Assembly: GCA_951804985.1 (NCBI GenBank) | Contig: OX638131.1 | Span: 40,118,044 to 40,182,043 of the forward strand | Origin: Dryomyza anilis | Taxonomy: Eukaryota; Arthropoda; Insecta; Diptera; Dryomyzidae | Length of the DNA stretch: 64,000 nt | Direction of reading: 5' to 3' | In this document: in pieces, positions 10,046-22,003 of the stretch | Numbering within the stretch: the first letter of the stretch is position 1 | Layout of the letters: each line of letters begins with the position of its first letter | Position numbers and translations under genes: made by a program | Notes under the pieces: generated by a model | Told to the model about the DNA's origin: nothing | The model's input: only the letters and a program-made list of their open reading frames with translations | The model's database searches: none

Positions 10046-12021
10046 TTTCATAAATATTACACAACTCGTCAGCTAAGAATTTATTTGGCTCAAACGCCAT
10101 TTTTGGGTGAAAGGAGTTAGGAATTGGATAAATATGAATTATACATTCTCTTTCTTATTCCGTTATTTGATCTTCGATATCTGAAATCTGAGATATTCAG
10201 CATTGCTTTTACTTCAAATGCATATCTTCTTTATCTTCTTTTCTCGAAATTGACTAAATAGCGTTTGAGCCAAATAAATTCTCAGGTGACGAAGTATCAA
10301 AATTACCCTATTTCAAAATTTCTTATCTAACATACCTTCCTTACTAATTAAGATTTTGGTATTTTTAAATAATGTCAAAGATAATTAGTATAAGTAAATA
10401 CATTAGTTAAACTACAAAAATATTAGATAAATATAAAATGTTTGGCGCTCACTGTGCACTGCTGCTCATAACATTTACTACTGATCTTTTAATTACTTTA
10501 AAGCCATACAGAGATTTTTATAAATTTACATACCGTGTTTTAATTATAATCGTTTCGTTTGTCAGTTTTCTGAAGTATAATTTAGGCAAATTTGTAGATC
10601 TTTATCTGGTGTCGACATCCATAAATTGTATGTTTATCTGTTAGACTTCGACTAGTTTTATTATATATATTTTTTTTGTATTATTTAGAATGATTATAGA
10701 CGCAGGTGATCACAGCAGTAGGTCTCGCACTGTTGAGGAAATCAACAGATATCATAAACCAATCATTTATTCAGATTTGTGAAATTATAAAATGAATACA
10801 AAATAAAACCACTCAGTTCGAATCATTGACGAACAGAGTTGGGAATTTATTTCCAACTTATATTGTTGAATGATTTTCTTATTATGTTTTTGCTGCTTTA
10901 ATTAAAGCCATTAAAATGTTTAATTTAATTTGTTTTGGCAACAATTAAGATAATCATTTAATTGTTATTTTGTCGGTGTTGCGTGTTTTTTTTGTTGTTG
11001 TGAATTAATTCAACTTTTGACATTATGGTGTTAGGGATGTGCATCCGTCGCGATGTCGTTTTAATATCGCATGCGATTAAAACTACTATAATCTCTTTGG
11101 TTTATATTTGTTGAGATTCTTTTCGACTTAAAAATTAAAATTAAAATGACGCGTGTGTTACCAAATATGATACCATTTCCGAAAGCGAAAATTCGGCGAA
11201 ATATCTTGATAGAAATCGAAACACAATTCGAAAATCTGATCATATTTAACACTAGCAGGGACCTGTGCTTCGCTGCGGACGTTTTTTTATTTGTGTTATA
11301 AATGTTACCAAAAGAAAAATTATACTTCGCCAAAACAACCTTTCACAAAGACAATTCTTCGCCTGATGGTTCTTTCCCATAGAATTCTTCGTTCATCTCC
11401 GTGCAGTTTTTACACTTAGAAAAATGCCGTAAAATTCTTCCCCGTAGTATGCTTCCCCATAGAATTACCCCGTAGAATACTTCCCATATAACTATTTCTC
11501 GTGGAATGCTTCCCTACAGAATTTGTCCCCGTATAAATGGTAATTATTTTTTTATAAGCTTTAGTGTGATGATTTTTGGAGCATTTAATTTATATATGGT
11601 GGATTTCGTTGTGGTGAAATTTGGTGTGGCGAATTTAAAGAATTTGGGGTGGTTAGTATACGATGATATCACTATAATAACTGTCGACATACAGCATCTT
11701 GAAAATGTACCTTGTCTGGGAGGTGCCACGCACACTGAATAATGGATAGTGGATATAATGTATAGATATAAAGCTTTTTAGTTTTTAGGTTATATTAGAG
11801 GTGCCACGGCCAGTCCACCAATCCCACCAAGATATAGCCTATAGTCTGCCCAGGTATAACATACATATTCGATTCGGTTCAGGTGTTTTGACGTTTATTC
11901 GGAACGTATTCTCAAACTGGATATGTTTGCGAATGTAAATTTCTCATTTTATGCAGTAAAGTATATGTAAAACAGAACTGATTATGAAGAAATTGTATAT
12001 GAAATCTGTCATGATTAATAA
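10046..12021. other. Intergenic, no gene recognised
   Basis: AT-rich DNA without a supportable coding frame. 11370-11530 holds diverged tandem units of about 20 bp around the word CTTCCCCATAGAATT. A small piece near 11804-11830 resembles the repeat at 20013 and 41340. Confidence 0.4.
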
Positions 12022-12277
12022 TAAAGGGTTTTTCAATAAGAGCGCTACAAAAGTTTTTTCAAGGGTTTTTCAACAGGGACGCTACAAAAGTAGTGCGATA
12101 GGGACAGCAAACGACGCCATATTTCTTGACGCTCTTTTGACATTTCTCTTCAGTAAGGTTTGCCATTTCATGATGGAAAGATATACGAGCCAACAATGAG
12201 TTGAAATTATTAAAATTTACTACCGAAATTCGAATTCGTATATCTTTCCATCATGAAATGGCAAACCTTACTGAAGC
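12022..12277. mobile_element. Fold-back MITE derived from the mariner-like element
   Basis: Starts with two successive copies of the mariner terminal word (AAGGGTTTTTCAA at about 12023 and 12061), followed by the subterminal segment with CTTTTGACATTTCTCTTC. It ends with the inverse of part of that segment (TTTCCATCATGAAATGGC at about 12246). No transposase remains. Confidence 0.75.
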
Positions 12278-12286
12278 CTTTATCTG

Positions 12287-12350
12287 TAATCTTGGTAATA
12301 TCTGTAATCTTGGTAATATCTGTAATCTTGGTAATATCTGTAATCTTGGA
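12287..12350. repeat. 18-bp tandem repeat, about 3.5 copies
   Basis: TCTGTAATCTTGGTAATA is repeated almost perfectly directly beside the fold-back MITE. The 18-bp period keeps an open frame by chance. Confidence 0.8.
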
Positions 12351-12644
12351 ATCGAATTGCGTTTCAACTTAAATAATTTATTTTCATTAATAAAACGGTT
12401 CATGTCATGCCGAATTTGAAAACCTTTTTGAAATCGAAAATATATCTATAAGGACTATTCAGTCGGAAAATCGACAAGTTCTGGACTTGTAAATAACTAC
12501 TTTTTGAAAGGCCGAAACTTACTTTATATGCTGCACTCATAACTTCAACATGGGCTAGTTTTTGTAAGGAGTCAATTGATTGCCTTCTGTACTATTTAAC
12601 CTAGTTCTGATCCAGATTCAGTAGCAGTCTACATTAAAATTTGA

Positions 12645-12880
12645 ACACCCAGAAGGAGATGTGTGGCCAGTATATATATATGTTTGATCATCATCACCTC
12701 CTAGTTAATTTGTCTGCATATTTGTTTAAATCACGATTACAGGAAAACCTGAAGAGCTATTTTAATACAATTTAGAAGTCAGAAGTCAGGTATAGCTACG
12801 TTGGCGGATATTAAAAATGTGTATGTTTGACTGATTGTAATCTGTGATCCGCCCAGTTTTGTAAATATAACTCATAAATC
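12645..12880 (-). mobile_element. Decayed mini-me-like fragment
   Basis: The words ACACCCAGAAGGAGAT, a (TA)5 tract, GTTTGATCATCATCACC and GATCCGCCCAG correspond in order to the mini-me-like copies elsewhere, but with many differences and no GTCY tract. Confidence 0.5.
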
Positions 12881-13139
12881 ACTAAAACATACGATAGAAT
12901 TTCAATATTAATGAACGTTTTTCGCTTTTACAGTATGGTCAAATATTTAATTGTGGCACCCCGAAACAAATCAGAATCCGGTACACCTAACCGCTTATAA
13001 GCTTATAGGCCCTTATGTAATATAAATCCGTTCGCGTGGTTCACTTTTAATGAAAGCCGTCAATGATAGAGGTCGGTAACACTATATTGGTTCAAAATTC
13101 TAAAGAATTGTTTATTTATAAAATATTTATTGATTAAGT

Positions 13140-13680
13140 GAAGTGAAATTATTTTCTTATGACATACTATTTTATTATATTTCAGTTTAATATCATATAA
13201 TTAAGTATATAACGAAGAAATTGTGATTTTTTGAACATTTAAGTCGAATTTTGAAATTTAATGTGCTCCTATATTTTTGATACTAGGGTTACATTTAAGT
13301 GACATACCTTAAAATCACTGCTATTACAATACGTTGCAATAAAAAAAAAATCAAACCAATAATTTCTTATAAGCCGCTCCACACACGTTCGATAATAGGT
13401 GAAAAAATGTATTTTTTTGGATTTACAGAGCACATCTCCGTGAAATAGATTATGTTATATTATAAATTATGATGAGAAATTATTTTTTGATGATCAAATA
13501 TAACTTAACGTATCAAATACAGTTTAACCTGACCAAATTGAAATTATATCTTAAAAGTTATTTTGAGGAAATAGTGATTTTTTGTACAATTAAGCCTAAA
13601 ATCCACATTTAAAGTGCTCCTGTATTTTTAATATTAGGGACAAATTCACGCGACATATTTTAAAATATTTATACCGCGTA
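13140..13680. repeat. Diverged direct duplication, period about 380 bp
   Basis: The words TGCTCCTRTATTTTT and GTGATTTTTTG recur in the same order in 13140-13330 and 13520-13680. The sequence is AT-rich and non-coding. Confidence 0.45.
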
Positions 13681-13988
13681 GCCGCGGTAGCTCAGTGGTT
13701 AGTGCGTTGGACTGCGAGTCGAAAGGTCCCCGGTTCAAGCCTGGACTGGGGCTAACAACATCTTTTCATAGAAACATTTTTCTATACCGCGCTACCTCTC
13801 GTCAGTAAATGGCAAACCTACGAGAGTAAAACCATTGCCTATGAAAAGCTCTCACCCGCCGTTCGGATTCGGCAATAAACTGTAGGTCCCACCACTTTGA
13901 GTACAAATATAACACGCACAGCTCAAAATGGTGAGAGAGCTCGGCCGAAGTTCTGTACAGGACTGTAGCGCCAAACTATTATTATTAT
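13681..13988 (+). mobile_element. tRNA-derived SINE, family A, copy 4 (near full length)
   Basis: The cleanest full-length head: TAGCTCAGTGGTTAG (A box), then GGTTCAAGCC (B box) and the ACTGGGGCTAACAACATC junction into the body. The body includes a self-complementary pair (CTTTTCATAG and CTATGAAAAG), and the copy ends in (ATT)n. No obvious target-site duplication. Confidence 0.88.
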
Positions 13989-14959
13989 ACTTGTATTATC
14001 AGTTCACAAAGAATTTCAAATTAATGATATCTTGAAATCCCCCCTCGACACAGTCGATAATATGTCAGAAAACATGGTTCTACCATATGTTGAAATTTTG
14101 TTTTCTCACTAAAAAATGATTGATCTAAAATACTGAAGCGGCATTGCATTTCTAAATTAACTCGTGGCACAAATTTCCGATCATACCTATGTATGGCCAA
14201 ATTCAGATGGAATTGTAGATGTGCCTTTGAAAAAAGTGCTTTTTTTCGGGCCAATCACGTTTTTTTTTCGAAAGTTCCAGCGTGTCCTTGCTGTTAGGGT
14301 ACTTATTCACAATTCATATCTTAAAATCTTTATTTTTACTTCCTCTATAAAAAATTAGATACAAAACGATACATTAGGTACAATCCGCGGCTCACTCCTT
14401 GAAAAGAAGGCGACATTTTCGTTTTCGATCCAAAAGTGGTATCATACCTCCACCTCTGTCCAAATTTCGTTTGGGATATGGCACACTTATGCGATATATA
14501 TATATTTTGGTATTAGCCATCGATTGTATTAAAATTGTAGCGATATTTTGTAAGCAGTGACAATAGTGATGATTAGAACGACACAAAACCTGCGCGAATC
14601 ATCGGTATTTTTGATGTTTTTCTTACTTTGGCCACATGTACCAAATCGACAGAGCAACTTATGAACTCAAAAATTGTTGGGCTTTATTAATTCAAATAGG
14701 TATTCTTAAAAATATTCAATTAAAATGTAAAATATAAAAAATAACAAATTATTCATTGCTTTATGTCAATATCACGAAGGTTAAAAGTTTTCTGTATTTG
14801 CTCATATATGGATACTCGAATAAAAGGAAATTATTTCACCATTGCAAGTTTGCAGTTATTTTCAGGAATCGTAAATCCTGATAAACTTTGGATCACTTTA
14901 AACTATAACCGCGCATTCTTCTAATTTCTTCACACATTATCACCCATAGTACGCAACTT

Positions 14960-15300
14960 AGAACGACTCCATATGGGAAAATATTATGAATTGGTACTAG
15001 TTTTGTCCCTTTTATATGAAACCAACAAGCAATTTTACCATGGCGTTGTCATAGGAAGGAGTGAATTGACAACTCACGCAGACCTTTAGACTTATCACTG
15101 AACTTGTCTTCAATTGGAGAATTTGATTCAGTACAAAATTCTCCACTTGAAGACCAGTTTAGTAATAAATCTAAAGGTCTGCAAGAGATGTTAATTCGCC
15201 CCTTCCAATGACAACGTACAGCTAAAGTTGCCGGTTGGTATCATATAAAAGCAACAAAACTAGGAACGATTCATAATATGGCTATTCCCGTATGGCTATG
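14960..15300. mobile_element. Fold-back element, copy 1
   Basis: Two arms of about 150 bp are inverted about a centre near 15130. Paired words include GCAGACCTTTAGA with TCTAAAGGTCTGC, and TTGGAGAATTTGATTC with its inverse side. A related palindrome lies at 33470-33720. No coding capacity. Confidence 0.65.
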
Positions 15301-15559
15301 ACTTTGATCATTTTTGAAGTTTTCATTACACATACTATCAAAATACACCTACTTAAAAATGTCCCATGTAACCAAACCTTTCTAAATGGTTTTTGTTATG
15401 TTCGTTTGGAACTAGGTCTTCTTTTTCGACACGGACTGATAAAGAATCGATAAATTTATATGGTGCACTATATTTATCTTTGGAACATTTCAATACTGAA
15501 AAATATCTTTAAAAAATTCGAAACACATTTCGAGTTTCTGACGTACTAAAACTGCAGAT

Positions 15560-15751
15560 TTTTTTTTTTTTTTTTGAATATCTACTAAGATCCACAGCAC
15601 TCAGACAGACTATATCCATTGTACTGTGAAATCTATTCCCTACAATTTTGTGGGTAATATCACCACGAGCGCCCATGCCCAAGCCGGGATTCGAACCCGA
15701 GACCTTCAGAATGCAAGTCCAGCGCGCTACCTCTGGACTGCTGAGGCCGGC
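15560..15751 (-). mobile_element. tRNA-derived SINE, family B, complete with 10-bp duplication
   Basis: The minus strand reads GCCGGCCTCAGCAG at the 5' end, then AGGTAGCGCGCTGG and a perfect B box GGTTCGAATCC, a short body, and an A-run of about 16. The direct repeat AACTGCAGAT at 15550-15559 and 15752-15761 flanks it exactly. Head and body differ from family A, so it is a separate lineage, probably moved by a poly-A-recognising LINE (inference). The head resembles a tRNA, but the missing 3' acceptor stem and the poly-A tail argue against a functional tRNA gene. Confidence 0.85.
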
Positions 15752-15877
15752 AACTGCAGATGGTCGCGGTTGTAAATTTCGAGATTATGTCGTATTCCGC
15801 ACATCTCTATTACATGTTGCCAAATTTATATTCAAAAAAATACACATAAAACAGAACTGGTTTCGAATAAAAATGCA

Positions 15878-15883
15878 TTTATT
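15878..15883 (-). terminator. Possible Wnt6 polyadenylation signal
   Basis: AATAAA on the minus strand, about 310 nt 3' of the Wnt6 stop codon. The 15.9-16.19 kb interval is AT-rich with no other feature. Other AT-rich variants exist nearby, so the choice is tentative. Confidence 0.35.
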
Positions 15884-16192
15884 TTTCTCAATTGATTAAC
15901 ACTGACGTATTAATTACTTGTTAATTAATTGTGTGGCATACACTAAGAGATACTTTGTTGTTTTTTTTTTGTTGTTTTTGTTTTGTTATTTTTTATATAT
16001 ACAATTAATGGCGTATTAATGCTAGAGATTTAATGACTTAAACTTAATTTGTGTTAATAAATATTAATTTGTAATACTTAACAATTCATTAATAATTAAA
16101 ATTATCACCCAATTATGGAAAAGCTCACAAACACACACATCTCAATAGATCCCACGATTCCCCGCCTGGCCTCGTTGCCCCATGTATCTGCT

Positions 16193-16654
16193 TTAGAGGC
16201 ACGTATTAACCTCGCGGCGCTCCAGACACTTCTCGCACGTCACCTCACAGCACCACTTGAAGACGCACTTGCAGTTCACCCACTCGGAGACGATGCGATG
16301 CTTGTGGCCCCGTGAGCAGCACAACAAATCGCAACCGTCGACGCCCGGCGATGTTGCGTTGCACTCGCGCTCCTGCGTGCCAAGAGAGCCCGTCTTCAGA
16401 TTGGCCTGACAGAAGTCCGCCGAATCGTCAGCATAGACGAGATCGTATTTGGTCGGCTGCTTGATGGTGTCGCCGTCGGGCATGAAACTGTTGCCGTCAT
16501 TGCGCGCCACCACCTTGTAGGCGCCGTCGAATTTGTCGCGCAGGCGGCTGGCAACCTCGCGGAAGGGCGGCATTTTAAGCCAGCAGGTCTTGACGGTGCA
16601 CGAGCCGGAGAGGCCGTGGCATTTGCATTCGAGACGCATGGAGTCGCGTATAGC
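16193..16654 (-). CDS. Wnt6: Wnt6, terminal coding exon
   Basis: Secreted lipid-modified ligand of Frizzled receptors in Wnt signalling. This exon encodes the last 153 residues. It starts after the acceptor TTTCACAG at 16655 (A-I-R-D-S-M-R-L-E-C) and ends at TAA 16193-16195. It carries the Wnt hallmark CKCHGLSGSC, whose loop serine is the acylation site in the family, then KTCWLKMPPFREV and YADDSADFC, and the Cys-dense C-terminal domain ending in CL. NAT in RECNATSP is a possible N-glycosylation site. PPFREV, YADDSADFC and the short C terminus fit Wnt6 better than Wg or Wnt10, judged from memory of WNT6 proteins. GC content is far above the flanks, as expected for constrained coding sequence. 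The intron before it is 16655-18842 (2188 bp). No frameshift or premature stop is visible. Confidence 0.97.
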   Translation of the reverse strand, partial: AIRDSMRLECKCHGLSGSCTVKTCWLKMPPFREVASRLRDKFDGAYKVVARNDGNSFMPDGDTIKQPTKYDLVYADDSADFCQANLKTGSLGTQERECNATSPGVDGCDLLCCSRGHKHRIVSEWVNCKCVFKWCCEVTCEKCLERREVNTCL

Positions 16655-17689
16655 CTGTGAAACAAGTGAAAGTGATAAAATTAATAAATATTTTTATTTA
16701 GTTAGGTAATTATGGAAGGTAAATATTGGAAGAGCCTGATTATGTTCCTGGATCAAAATTTCGAATGAGTATACGAACTGAAGTCTATATATTAAGTTAT
16801 ATCATGACTGAAGGTTATCGTTTCATAGATTGGTGAAATGTTGTAGATTTTTCAAAATTGCAATTTTAGATATATGTTTAGAGGAATTTTCGTTGTTACG
16901 ATAGGACAAGAGGTCTATAGACATAGTCGAAAACCATTCTTTTTAAGCAAATTTAAACATAGTAATATTCGTGATTTTTATATTGTGTATTCGAATTGTG
17001 TTTTCGAAAAAACTTGCATACGGCGAATAACCACGTGGAAATGTTTAGAGTAGACTTTATCATTACTAGATCATGTTGGTCATGAAATTCAGGAATATAT
17101 TAAATTTTTAAATTTCGATCATGGCCCTAGAATAATTTCAACGCTGTTATCGAGAACTTATCGAATTCTAGAACATATTTCGGAGTAATATAAATTTAGA
17201 GAAGTATGCAATTCATGGAAGTTTCTATATTCGTCCAGATCTGAACAGGATCAAGAGTTTCAATGCAATTATTAAAATTATGTGAACAATTAACATAAAG
17301 AATATTTCAAAATTCCGAGTCAACTCAAGGTTCGAAATCAGGATTATGTTTTTTGATATTAAAATTAACACTAATCGCAATGATTGTGGAAATCAGATGG
17401 TCTCCGAGACATGGCAGAATGGTCATTAGACTGACATGATTTCAAATCGAGAAAAGGTCATAGAGAAAGTCGATGTGGAGCATTTTCAGCGAAATCCGAA
17501 TATGGGAAATGAGGCACACCGGAACCTCTAATTTTGCATTTGGGTACCCAAGTCGACAATTTCAAAATAGAATTAAAACTTCGTCTCCCAAGAGTAATAA
17601 AATAAAAACGTGGATATGTAACCTGTTAGGAGGGAAGCAGTGATTATTATAAAAGACACTTTTAATGTTTTTTTGTTGTTCAGTATTTA

Positions 17690-18035
17690 AAAATATCGTT
17701 TCGATATCGCTTCGAGATCATTTCGAGAAGAAGGATAATTCAAACGATATCGTACACTTTCACGTTGCGATATCGATCGTCAAATTGGACATACATGGTA
17801 GGTATATATCGAAACGGTTTATCGAAGTTTTTTCGGTATGAGAATTTTTTGAAATCGGAACGATATCGAAAAAAAAAATAATAAAAATTCGAGTTTTCTC
17901 TGAAAAAATTTGCGAATTCGATGCGATAAATGTTTGAATATAATGTACGAGAAATTAAAAAAAAACGATTAGATAAAGCAACGAGATCGAACTTTTGTAT
18001 CGAAGTTATACGAGAAAGTTTTGAGGACATGACAC
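17690..18035 (+). mobile_element. TCGA-rich MITE-like repeat, copy 2, in a Wnt6 intron
   Basis: Matches 29920-30321 in order (GAGCGTCAAATTGGAC-type block, GATGCGATAAATGTTT, AACGAGATCGAAC). The terminal GGCAGACTGGG end is missing here; a related fragment (ACATGGCAGA) sits near 17410. It lies between the last two Wnt6 exons. Confidence 0.6.
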
Positions 18036-18842
18036 ACCAAGTAGATAAATGCCAGTGTTCACGCCGCGAACGTAAACTTTATATCATCATCTGATGTGAA
18101 CTCCGCATTATACCAACATAAGACGAATCATTACAACGGTTGGCAACTCTGCCCAAAAAGTCTGCAACGCATGACAGGCACACGCATACACTCGCATAGA
18201 TGAGCGAAAGAACAAATGTCAAAGGTGACATTTGCCTCGTGGTGTGATGAGACACTGCAGCAGCACAACGTTCATTTTCTGATCGTCACAACAGCTCTTT
18301 AAATTACTTAAAACTTAAAGTTAATATATATTATAACGTAAACTTAAAACAACCAAGCGTTTTTATTCAATATATATATATATATTGTCTCAACAGACAA
18401 TTTGACCGGTAACAGACCGCAGTCGACTTCAACAGTCACCGGCGCAAAGTAGGCGCCTAAGCGCCATCGTTGGATTTCTTTTAACAACGAACCTGCAACA
18501 TCGAAAGCGCCTCCAGCTGACAGCAGCAACAAGTGAAATTGCCCGTGTCCCAAGTGAATAGCTAGGTATATGACTTTTATTACCGATATAATTTCGATTT
18601 TGGTTGGAAATGCATTGTTTGAAAATTCGCGTTACGATGATGATATCATCAAAAACCAAAACGCGAACTTTGAGCTCCTGGCGTGTTCATTTTCCATATT
18701 CGAATTTCGCTGAAATTTCTCTACATCGATTTTTCACATCGAATGTTGCATTTTTAGGGGTTGACCTTTTCAATTAAATTATATTATTTTTTATACAAAG
18801 CCACTGTCAGTCTAATGGGTATATATTAAATATATTGCTTAC

Positions 18843-19333
18843 CAAACGACCTGCATTGTTGTTGTGCAATTTAACCAGCGTACGCAAATCACTGCGCCGC
18901 CGATATTTCGCATCGAGAAAAGCTCTCGAGTTTCGAAAGCCAAAATTCACATTATCGCTGCAGCCGCCCCACTCCCACTCGCCGTCGGGAAATTTGACAT
19001 TGCGCAGGAGTTTGCGCTTACGTCCAAGGCCACCTCCAGCGCCACCACCAGCTTCTCCACCGCCTCCACCACCACCATCCATGCGGCCACGTCTTCTATT
19101 TGGCCTGCGTGGCTTTGTGCGTGAATTGTTGCCGTTTAGCTGAAAGGCCTGCTGTCGCTCTAGCGCAGCAACCGCCGTTGCGGCATTCACCATCTGCGGC
19201 TGGCCGCCATTTTTACGCGAGTGGCTTTTGTCGCAGGAGCACTCGACCAGCTGACCCATGGTGCACGCCTTGGTCACGGCGTAAGTAACGCCGGCGGCGG
19301 TAATCGCATTGACGTAGCTCGTTTCGCGGGTAT
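18843..19333 (-). CDS. Wnt6: Wnt6, penultimate coding exon with a long lineage-specific insert
   Basis: Encodes 163 residues plus the last two bases of a split Asp codon. The acceptor is TTTGCAG (bases 19334-19335) and the donor TTG|GTAAGC (18841-18842). It opens with DTRETSYVNAITAAGV and YAVTKACTMGQLVECSC, all strong Wnt positions, and closes with WEWGGCSDNVNFG and LVKLHNNNAGRL. Between CSCDK and the WEWGGC motif lies an insert of about 75 residues rich in Gln, Asn, Arg and Gly, including an uninterrupted run of seven glycines near 19063-19083. Vertebrate WNT6 has a shorter, unrelated linker here. The insert is in a loop region where dipteran Wg also carries extra sequence, so it is probably tolerated. 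The phase joins perfectly to the exons on both sides. Confidence 0.96.
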
Positions 19334-19384
19334 CTGCAAAGAAAGGAACATATCGAGAATTGGTTAATTGGATCTGCATTCAAA

Positions 19385-19795
19385 ATAAAATCTGCGTTTG
19401 TGTATTTTACGAAAAAATTCGTGAAATTTATCCATGAAATATTTCGTAAAATACACGAAATAACTTTCCTAAATTTATAATAAAATTACGAACATTTGTT
19501 ATTTATTTTACAAAACTATTTGTAGATTTTAACTACGAAAGCCATTCGTACATAATACGAAGGATTCGTAATTTATTAAATTTATATAAACGAAATGTTT
19601 GTAATTATGTTTTTGTTTTAATTTAAGGAATATTGATCGTAATATATACGAAACGTTCTTTTTAAATAATTTGGGAAAAAAATTTAAATTACAAATGTTT
19701 CGTGTATTCTACGAATTATGCATCTGTTTTACGAAATTAAACAAATTACGAAAACATATTTCGTAAAATGTCTTAGAAATTATTTTGAGTGTGGA
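19385..19795. repeat. TACGAA-rich dispersed repeat, second copy
   Basis: The same TACGAA/TTCGTA-dense AT-rich repeat as 820-1660. It begins about 50 bp upstream (in transcript terms) of the Wnt6 acceptor at 19334, so little intron-specific sequence remains for the branch site. Confidence 0.6.
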
Positions 19796-20012
19796 TGTCG
19801 ATGACACTTAGTATAGCGTCGACAAAATACTGCTGGAATGATTAGGGAAAAAGTAAGAAGATTAAAATCAGAAATAGGTCAATATAAATATCTTTAAAAA
19901 TGAGGAATATTTTGTTCGTAAATTAGAAAATTTGATCCAGAAATGGGCAAATACAATTCCAGTATTCAGATTACAAAATACCAATTTATGTAAGCCATTT
20001 TTTCGTATCTGA

Positions 20013-20215
20013 ACTAAATCTATATATAAATATAAGACTCTTGGTCCGTCTGTCTGTTTGTTCCAGCTTAACGTCTAAACCGTTGAACCGATTTAACTGA
20101 AATTTTACACCAGGATACTATGGAGTCCGAAGGGTAACATAGGCTATAAATGGGCGGAATTGGACAAAGATGCGTGATACCTCATATACAATCTAAACTT
20201 TAACGTGTTAAACTT
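20013..20215 (+). repeat. Dispersed repeat with GTCY words (pair with 41340-41540)
   Basis: Begins ATATAAGACTCTTGGTCC(GTCT)n. It shares in inverse orientation with 41340-41540 the words AACCGTTGAACCGATTT-like, CAGGATACTATGGA and GGCTATAAATGGGCGG. Its class is not recognised. Like mini-me elements it couples a TA tract with a GTCY tract. Confidence 0.55.
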
Positions 20216-20259
20216 GGGCTTACATCAGCTAAGAAGATAGAACAAAAAACTAATATACT

Positions 20260-20753
20260 CATATATAAAAAAATTCCAAAGCAAAAACACAAAAATCAAA
20301 CATAAAAATAAAAGCAAAAGCAATAACACAAAAACAACAAATACAAAGAACAAAAACAGAAACACAAAAACAAAAGCAAAAGCAAAAACCAAAAACATAA
20401 AAACATCTAAAAAAAAATACCAAAGATAAACACAAAAACTATCAAAAAAACAAAAACAAAAAATAACAAAAAAAAAAACTGTAAAAACAATAGCAAAAAT
20501 AAAAATGTAAAAACAAAGTTAAAATCAAAAGCAAAAAAAAAAAATAAAAACAAAATATGAAAATTAAAAAAAAAAAACACTAAGTCAAAGTCTATCTTAA
20601 AATCAAAAGCAGAAAAACGCAAAAAAATAAAGAATAGTGAAAACAAAAGTAAAACAAAAACGTGAAAAAACGTAAAAGGCTAACACATAAATAAGAGCAG
20701 AAACCAAATCAAACAAAAACAAAAGATAAACACAAAAATAAAAACAAAATTAA
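20260..20753. repeat. Cryptic simple repeat, (A-rich)-CAAAAGC type
   Basis: About 500 bp of A-runs broken by single C or G (AAAAACAAAAGCAAAAGC). The long open frame on the minus strand is a compositional artefact. A complementary T-rich counterpart lies at 40085-40885, and a shorter one at 27719-27910. Confidence 0.8.
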
Positions 20754-21118
20754 AACCAGTTGGGAAGGTTAAATCACATGGGAAATTTTAAAGTAGGTGT
20801 TATTATGATAGTTAGGATTATCAAAATTAAAGCCGACTATAAATACCCTACACATATGTGTGGTTACCATTAAAAATGGTATAAAGGTCACCAGGGTATA
20901 CGAATCCTGAAAATAACTACAAACTTTCAATTGTTGAAGAATTTCCATTCATTTGATACCCATATTTACAAATGGTTAGGTGTACCGAATTTCAATTTTT
21001 TGGAACCACAAGTCGTTTCGCCGGAAACCATTTTTTTCATGTATGAGCATGAGTCAATATATATTTTACCAAAAAAAGTTTACCTAAGCACGTATACAGT
21101 AAAATTGATCTGTAGATA

Positions 21119-21415
21119 CACTAAGAAAAGATGATTACCAGAAATATCACAGCCCTAAATATCAAGTTATTTACAAATTATTTAGATCGTACTTGAGACA
21201 ACCATCTCTCAAACATCCATCAAATACGACAAATATTGGTAGCAACTTTAGCATTGGTAGCATCTTTCAAATTTACGATTATGTATAGCAACCATCAATT
21301 AAACATCTTACAAATAGGAAGATAGTTGAGGAATATTTGGAAAAGGTACTCCATTAGAATTCGCAAATAAATTAAATGTATTTTTAATTTTTCTAGAATT
21401 AAAACAGTATCCTGG

Positions 21416-21471
<56 letters not shown>

Positions 21472-22003
21472 TGGTTATATATATATATATACATCGCCAT
21501 CGTCTTTATAAATCCTTCGAAGGTAAAATTGTACAACGACTTGAGAATCAAGTCCGACCGGCGATGCTGTCATCATGGTAAACTCTAAAAAGAAATATTT
21601 CCCATCACGTGTTGATAATTTTAATCACAGGATATTTTATTTTCACTTTTACCATTAAAATGAATTATTAGCGTTGGCACTTTTTTGCACCATTGGATTT
21701 ACCATTGGATAAATCGAGCGTAAGTTAAATTACGTCATTTTCCCTTTTCATAGTAGTCAAATGTCAAAATAACAACAGTTTTGCTGCAAATGTCCAAGAA
21801 CTCAGGATGTTTGCAATCAGTCAACTGTAAACATCTCAATTTTTATTGCTGTTATGGTAAACATCTCGTAACTATTTAAAAAATATTAATAGTTTTCTTG
21901 CAACTTTATTGAAACTTATGGGATGTTTGAATATTTGCTACAAGGCGTAAATTTAAACAGATAGTTGCAGCAAGACTATCATAAACATCGCGTTTTCTTA
22001 GTG
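21119..22003. mobile_element. TIR element inserted in a mini-me-like element (TA duplication)
   Basis: The ends CACTAAGAAAA and TTTTCTTAGTG are exact inverses, and TA flanks both sides (21117-21118 and 22004-22005). The 885-bp interior contains the duplicated TCCTGGTTATA(TA)n tract and CAAACATC words but no transposase. Its removal restores the host element. Confidence 0.8.
21417..21492. repeat. (TA)n microsatellite
   Basis: About 53 bp of pure TA, then CCTGGTTA and a second shorter TA tract. Probably length-variable. Confidence 0.95.

Noticed and set aside
15660..15751. Functional tRNA gene on the minus strand
   Set aside because: Perfect B box, but followed by a SINE body and poly-A, with flanking direct repeats. 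It is a SINE head.
18835..19288. Long plus-strand open frames opposite the Wnt6 exon
   Set aside because: Shadow frames of the GC-rich glycine-coding stretch on the other strand.
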